Below, piece after piece: positions 60,208 to 64,000 of a DNA stretch of 64,000 bases (positions within the stretch are counted from its first letter, which is position 1; each line of letters starts with the position of its first letter). The position numbers and the translations under genes were made by a program. The notes beneath the pieces were generated by a model. It was not told the DNA's origin. It saw nothing but the letters and a program-made list of their open reading frames with translations, and ran no database searches. The stretch is from the NCBI GenBank assembly GCA_016169945.1, contig JADLSH010000127.1, positions 808,501-872,500 of the forward strand, written 5' to 3'. The DNA is from Trachythela sp. YZ-2020. Lineage: Eukaryota; Cnidaria; Anthozoa; Malacalcyonacea; Clavulariidae.

Positions 60208-61089
60208 ATGACCCAACTACCGTCGCATCTACATCAATGTTATGCTCTTGGTGTGGAAAGAGCTCGAAAACAAACGCCGTTGTCGATACGGCGACGTAAA
60301 TTTTGGCGTTTTTTTAGAACCATGACCCAGAGCCAGAAGACTCGAGTCTTTGCTCTGCTGTTACTCGGAATTGTTGTGAGTTTCACTTTCAGCGTATGGA
60401 CAAGTAGATATGCTAGATTCCCACCGTTGAAATGTTTGTATGGTGCTAAAACGCGTGTCAGCAATACCGGCCACAATTCGGCTCGTCCGAATGCAATACG
60501 AGAGGAATTTCATATGAAAGGATTCCTATTTATTTCAGTTATGAGTTCAAATCAATACATCAGGTCAAGAGCTCGTGGCGTCTGGGAAACGTGGGGCAAA
60601 GATGTGCCGGGTAGGCTGTCGTTTTTCACTGGACGTATCAACAGAACAGACGATATAAAAGATCTACCGATTATACAGCTCGACGTACCGGATGATATTT
60701 ACCCTCCTCAGACTAAGGCATTCAAAATGCTCAAGTATGTATATGAGCACTTTGTTGATAAATATGAGTGGTTTATAAGGGCCGACGATGATGTTTATTT
60801 ACGCACAGATAAACTACGGGCATATCTCTTGAGACTTGATAGCTCGAGTGATCTGGTGATCGGGCAGCCGGGTACGGGGAAAAAGGAAGAGATCGGAAAA
60901 CTTGGCTTGGGTAAAGATGATAACTTCTGTCTTGGTGGCCCTGGCATTATGATGACTTCAAGTGTCTTGAGAAATGTTGGTCCTAATGTCGTAATTTGTT
61001 TAAATACAACTGCTTCATATCATGAAGATGTAGAAATCGGCCGGTGTTTACGGCAATTTGGGGGTGTTATGTGCCCGTGGGGTTTTGAG
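60208..61089 (+). CDS. CHSY1: Chondroitin sulfate synthase 1-like glycosyltransferase, first coding exon
   Basis: Exon of 294 codons ending at donor GAG/GTAGGT; the rest lies beyond the window. It is a type II Golgi membrane protein: basic cytosolic tail, signal anchor at about 46-64 (RVFALLLLGIVVSFTFSVW), short stem, then the beta-1,3-glycosyltransferase fold of CHSY1/CHSY3: FISVMSSNQYIRSRA, ETWGK, YPPQTKAFKMLKY, YEWFIRADDDVY (DxD metal site at 192-195), FCLGGPGIMM and HEDVEIGRC. The family alternates GlcA and GalNAc to polymerise chondroitin. A second in-frame Met (residue 39) just before the anchor could be the start. An acceptor-like TTTCAATTTAG just upstream suggests a 5' UTR intron. The following intron exceeds 2.9 kb. 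Confidence 0.9.
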
Positions 61090-62464
61090 GTAGGTAAACT
61101 CATGTAACTTCCAATCATTTAAGATTTTCCTGTTAGCTTCTAATTTATTTAGAATATTTTTATTGCTACACTAGTGATAGAACAAAGACTATTTATATTG
61201 CTACATTACATGCAGGATATAGAATGTTGTTTAATATGGCAACATTTCAGAACATATAATGTTTTCATTGCAACATTTTTCGTTCCAATCTGAATTAGAA
61301 AATCTGGGGCACAAATTGACCGTGCCGATCAATATTTGATCTGTATTTGTTTGTACTGATAATAAATAATATGTTTTGAAGACGCGAGTTATCAAGATTT
61401 TATCACAAAGCAATTAGCCTAGTCTAAAAATATTGGCACAAAGCTAGAGAAAGTGTGAAATTAATAAATCGCTTGTAAATTTGATTATTGTTGGATTACT
61501 TTGACGTTATTGAATATGATTATAGAATTTCGAATTTCGTGTTTAGCGAGGGTAAACTTTGTGTATGAATGATATTCTTCCCGCGTTTGCGATATTATTG
61601 AATTCTTTTCGGCGATTTGTAAACATTTAACAACATTAGCATTATCCAATATTAAACACTGTCAGAGTTATATGAATTCCACCAAATTATTACAAACACT
61701 AAGTATTTTAATTAAATTTACAGTAAGTAAAAATTGCGATGAAATATATCATTTCGGCAATACAATGTTATTAAACCGAGCGAATTGATTTTTTCTTAGT
61801 ATTGATTTTTCTTCAAGTATTTGCCAGCAATGTTTCGTATGCTATCATGCATGCAAGCATATATAATTAAGTGCGACCATGTGTATGAATTGGCATAATT
61901 GTGTGTTCGTGTGCATGCTTTTCACGTGGATCGATGTTAGAACGAGCGCCTTGTAATTGAACTTTGCCTCGAAAATTGCTGTCATTAAATTTTTTCAAAA
62001 CGTTTATCTATTAATCGATTGATCTAAGTTTACATAATTTAGCCTATATATAATCATCTATTATTATATTTACGCAATCGTTTCGGTGTTAAAATTAAAT
62101 ATGTTTACTGCTAAACTAAAACGTGTATATATGGTACAATGCTCTCACTTAGTGCAATTTTTTTATGCCAATAATAAGTCTCACTTTCAGTTGTCAAAAC
62201 TACGGTTATACTTAAATGTTTCAAAATACCCAAACAGTCAAGTATATAGTTTAGCAAGTCTGTTATAAAGGTAATATCAAGATGTGTTTCACAGTTGTTG
62301 TGACAAATTTGTCACAACTGATTGCAACAATCTTGCGGTAACAAGACAGACATCGAACTTTCCTTAATATGTCGTTCAGTTTTCAAACACTTAGTGATAT
62401 ATTATTAATTCTTCAAGATACATTGCTTTTCAATTTTCAAACTGAAACAAATGCACTCTTGTTA
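61090..62464. other. CHSY1 intron 1, first part
   Basis: AT-rich non-coding sequence after the donor at 61089; no exon or repeat that I can support. Confidence 0.6.
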
Positions 62465-63707
62465 AGTTACGACAAACTCTTACAGATGAGTTGATTGTAG
62501 TTGGCTCTGCAAGAAATAGATAGAGTATATCGGAAAAGAAGTACAATCCTGGATGAGCAAATTACTGTCGACGACCATGTAGTTACCGACCAAGTTACTT
62601 TCAAATTCTTCGTTTTAACCGATGAAGGTCAATTTACAGACAGTTTTCTTAAAAATTGGGGGGTGTCGCACCCCCCACCCGATCGGTACGCCACTGCAAT
62701 TAAGCTTGTGGGAAGAGAAAGTTCTTGAAGATCAGTTTAAGTGGTTTTAAAGTCCTCTCTTTAAAATGAAAGAAGGCCTTTGGCCTTTGAATCAATCGGA
62801 ACTTAATTAAAATGAATGATGCATACGTTGCAGCATGTTTCATCAGAACCGAGTCTAGTGTGTCTAGTGTTTGAACTCTCAAGTCAAGGGTCTAAAATTC
62901 ACCTTCACTTAGAGTCTTATATAGTAACAAACGATTTGTCGCTAGAAACTGTCTGAATATGTTGAAAGCTCGATCTTTCGAATTAAGAAATTCTGAAATT
63001 GAACTCTCAAGAAAAAATGAACTCTCAAGCCAAGGGTCTAAAATTCACCTTCACTTAGAGTCTTATATAGTAACAAACGATTTGTCGCTAGAAACTGTCT
63101 GAATATGTTGAAAGCTCGATCTTTCGAATTAAGAAATTCTGAAATTAACTGTGGGACAGAAGCTATATATATGTCATAATAATTAATTGGTCTATTAACG
63201 TCAGATTAACTAAAAAATCTCTATTTTCTACTCGCGTCTATCGCTGACGAATTGCACATGCGAAAGGCTTATTATTTTTTGAAAAATGTTTTTCTATTAC
63301 TATGGCAATTTCTTTTTTCGCAACGCGTCAAACACTAGACACACTAGACTCGGTTCTGATGAAACATGCTGCAACGTATGCATCATTCATTTTAATTAAG
63401 TTCCGATTGATTCAAAGGCCAAAGGCCTTTTTTCATTTTAAAGAGAGGACTTTAAAACTACTTAAACTGACCTTCAAGAACGTTCTATTCCCACAAGCTT
63501 AATTGCAGTGGCGTACCGAGCGGGTGGGGGGTGCGACACCCCCCAATTTTTAAGAAAACTGTCGGTAAATTTTAAAATTTCAAACAACCACAGGGTCATC
63601 GACAGTAATTTGCTCATCCAGGATTGTACTTCTTTTCATATACCGGCTCTATCTATTTCTTGCAGAGCCAACTACAATCAACTCATCTCTAAGAGTTTGT
63701 CGTTACT
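62465..63707. mobile_element. Large inverted repeat (fold-back-like) in CHSY1 intron 1
   Basis: Left arm 62465-62873 and right arm 63328-63707 are reverse complements (for example TAGAGTATATCGG, GGGGGTGTCGCACCCCCC, GGCCTTTGGCCTTTGAATCA). The spacer holds two 128-bp direct copies (62873-63000 and 63019-63146) with CAAACGATTTGTCGCTAGAA. No coding frame of note. Confidence 0.88.
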
Positions 63708-64000
63708 TTCACATTGTGTATATATCAAGAGGAACAAAACTAATTCACTGACGCTTGTAATAATATACGAAGCAAATATTATTTCCTAAACTTGGGGATG
63801 AGGTTGCGAAACGTCAAAACTGAGTGCGTTAAAAATCTTGAATTCTTACGTGTAAAAACTTCATAATCAGTTTGATTAAAATCCTCTCAGGAAACATGGA
63901 AAATGCACTTCTGAGGCTTCATCATGCCCCAGACCCCCTGGGAGGTTGAAGCTATAAGAATGTCTGCGAAGGAGACTACCTAGGTCCCGACCCCCAATAA

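Noticed and set aside
63302..63502. 66-codon frame in the right arm of the large inverted repeat
   Set aside because: The mirrored arm does not keep it, and it has no recognisable motif.

Overview
This is a eukaryotic, animal (metazoan) genomic window: AT-rich, with spliced genes, short GT-AG introns and many SINEs, MITEs and tandem repeats. The proteins are clear animal orthologues (metaxin, endophilin-A, ARL15, NUDT17, TRAP-beta, a CLC exchanger, DDX59, PIAS, chondroitin synthase). Repeat style and gene density suggest a marine invertebrate, but I cannot name the phylum. No bacterial operon, CRISPR array or virus was seen. All exon models were built by hand from splice sites, reading phase and remembered family alignments; none was checked against a database or transcripts.

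Layout. 0.07-3.3 kb (+): 3' part of a coiled-coil/PH-domain gene. 3.6-4.4 kb: two nested MITEs. 4.9-9.1 kb (+): metaxin-1/3. 9.8-14.0 kb (-): endophilin-A, divergent from ARL15 (14.7-16.4 kb, +) across a minisatellite. 16.9-20.2 kb (-): NUDT17. 21.4-23.1 kb (+): SSR2/TRAP-beta. 23.6-31.5 kb (-): a 23-exon CLC-6/7-like chloride/proton exchanger, sharing a 282-bp bidirectional promoter with DDX59 (31.8-35.6 kb, +). 36.4-39.1 kb (-): a secreted ML-domain lipid-binding protein. 41.0-42.1 kb (-): an intronless glycine-zipper protein of unknown function. 43.4-54.4 kb (+): PIAS SUMO ligase, 16 exons. 54.4-60.2 kb: gene-poor, repeat-rich. 60.2-61.1 kb (+): first coding exon of a CHSY1-type chondroitin synthase. 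62.5-63.7 kb: a large inverted repeat inside its first intron.

The genes are mostly unrelated housekeeping or trafficking genes; I see no co-functional cluster. Several could share membrane-traffic themes (endophilin, ARL15, a CLC exchanger, an ML-domain protein), but that is probably coincidence. The most distinctive content is the repeat landscape: one tRNA-derived SINE family whose 3' tail has been amplified into a tandem satellite, an 80-bp satellite in two places that looks derived from a MITE, hAT-like elements with perfect 8-bp target duplications, and a MITE nested in a MITE with a likely paralogous empty site elsewhere in the window. I found no convincing new multi-gene system; the best candidate novel gene is the intronless glycine-zipper protein.
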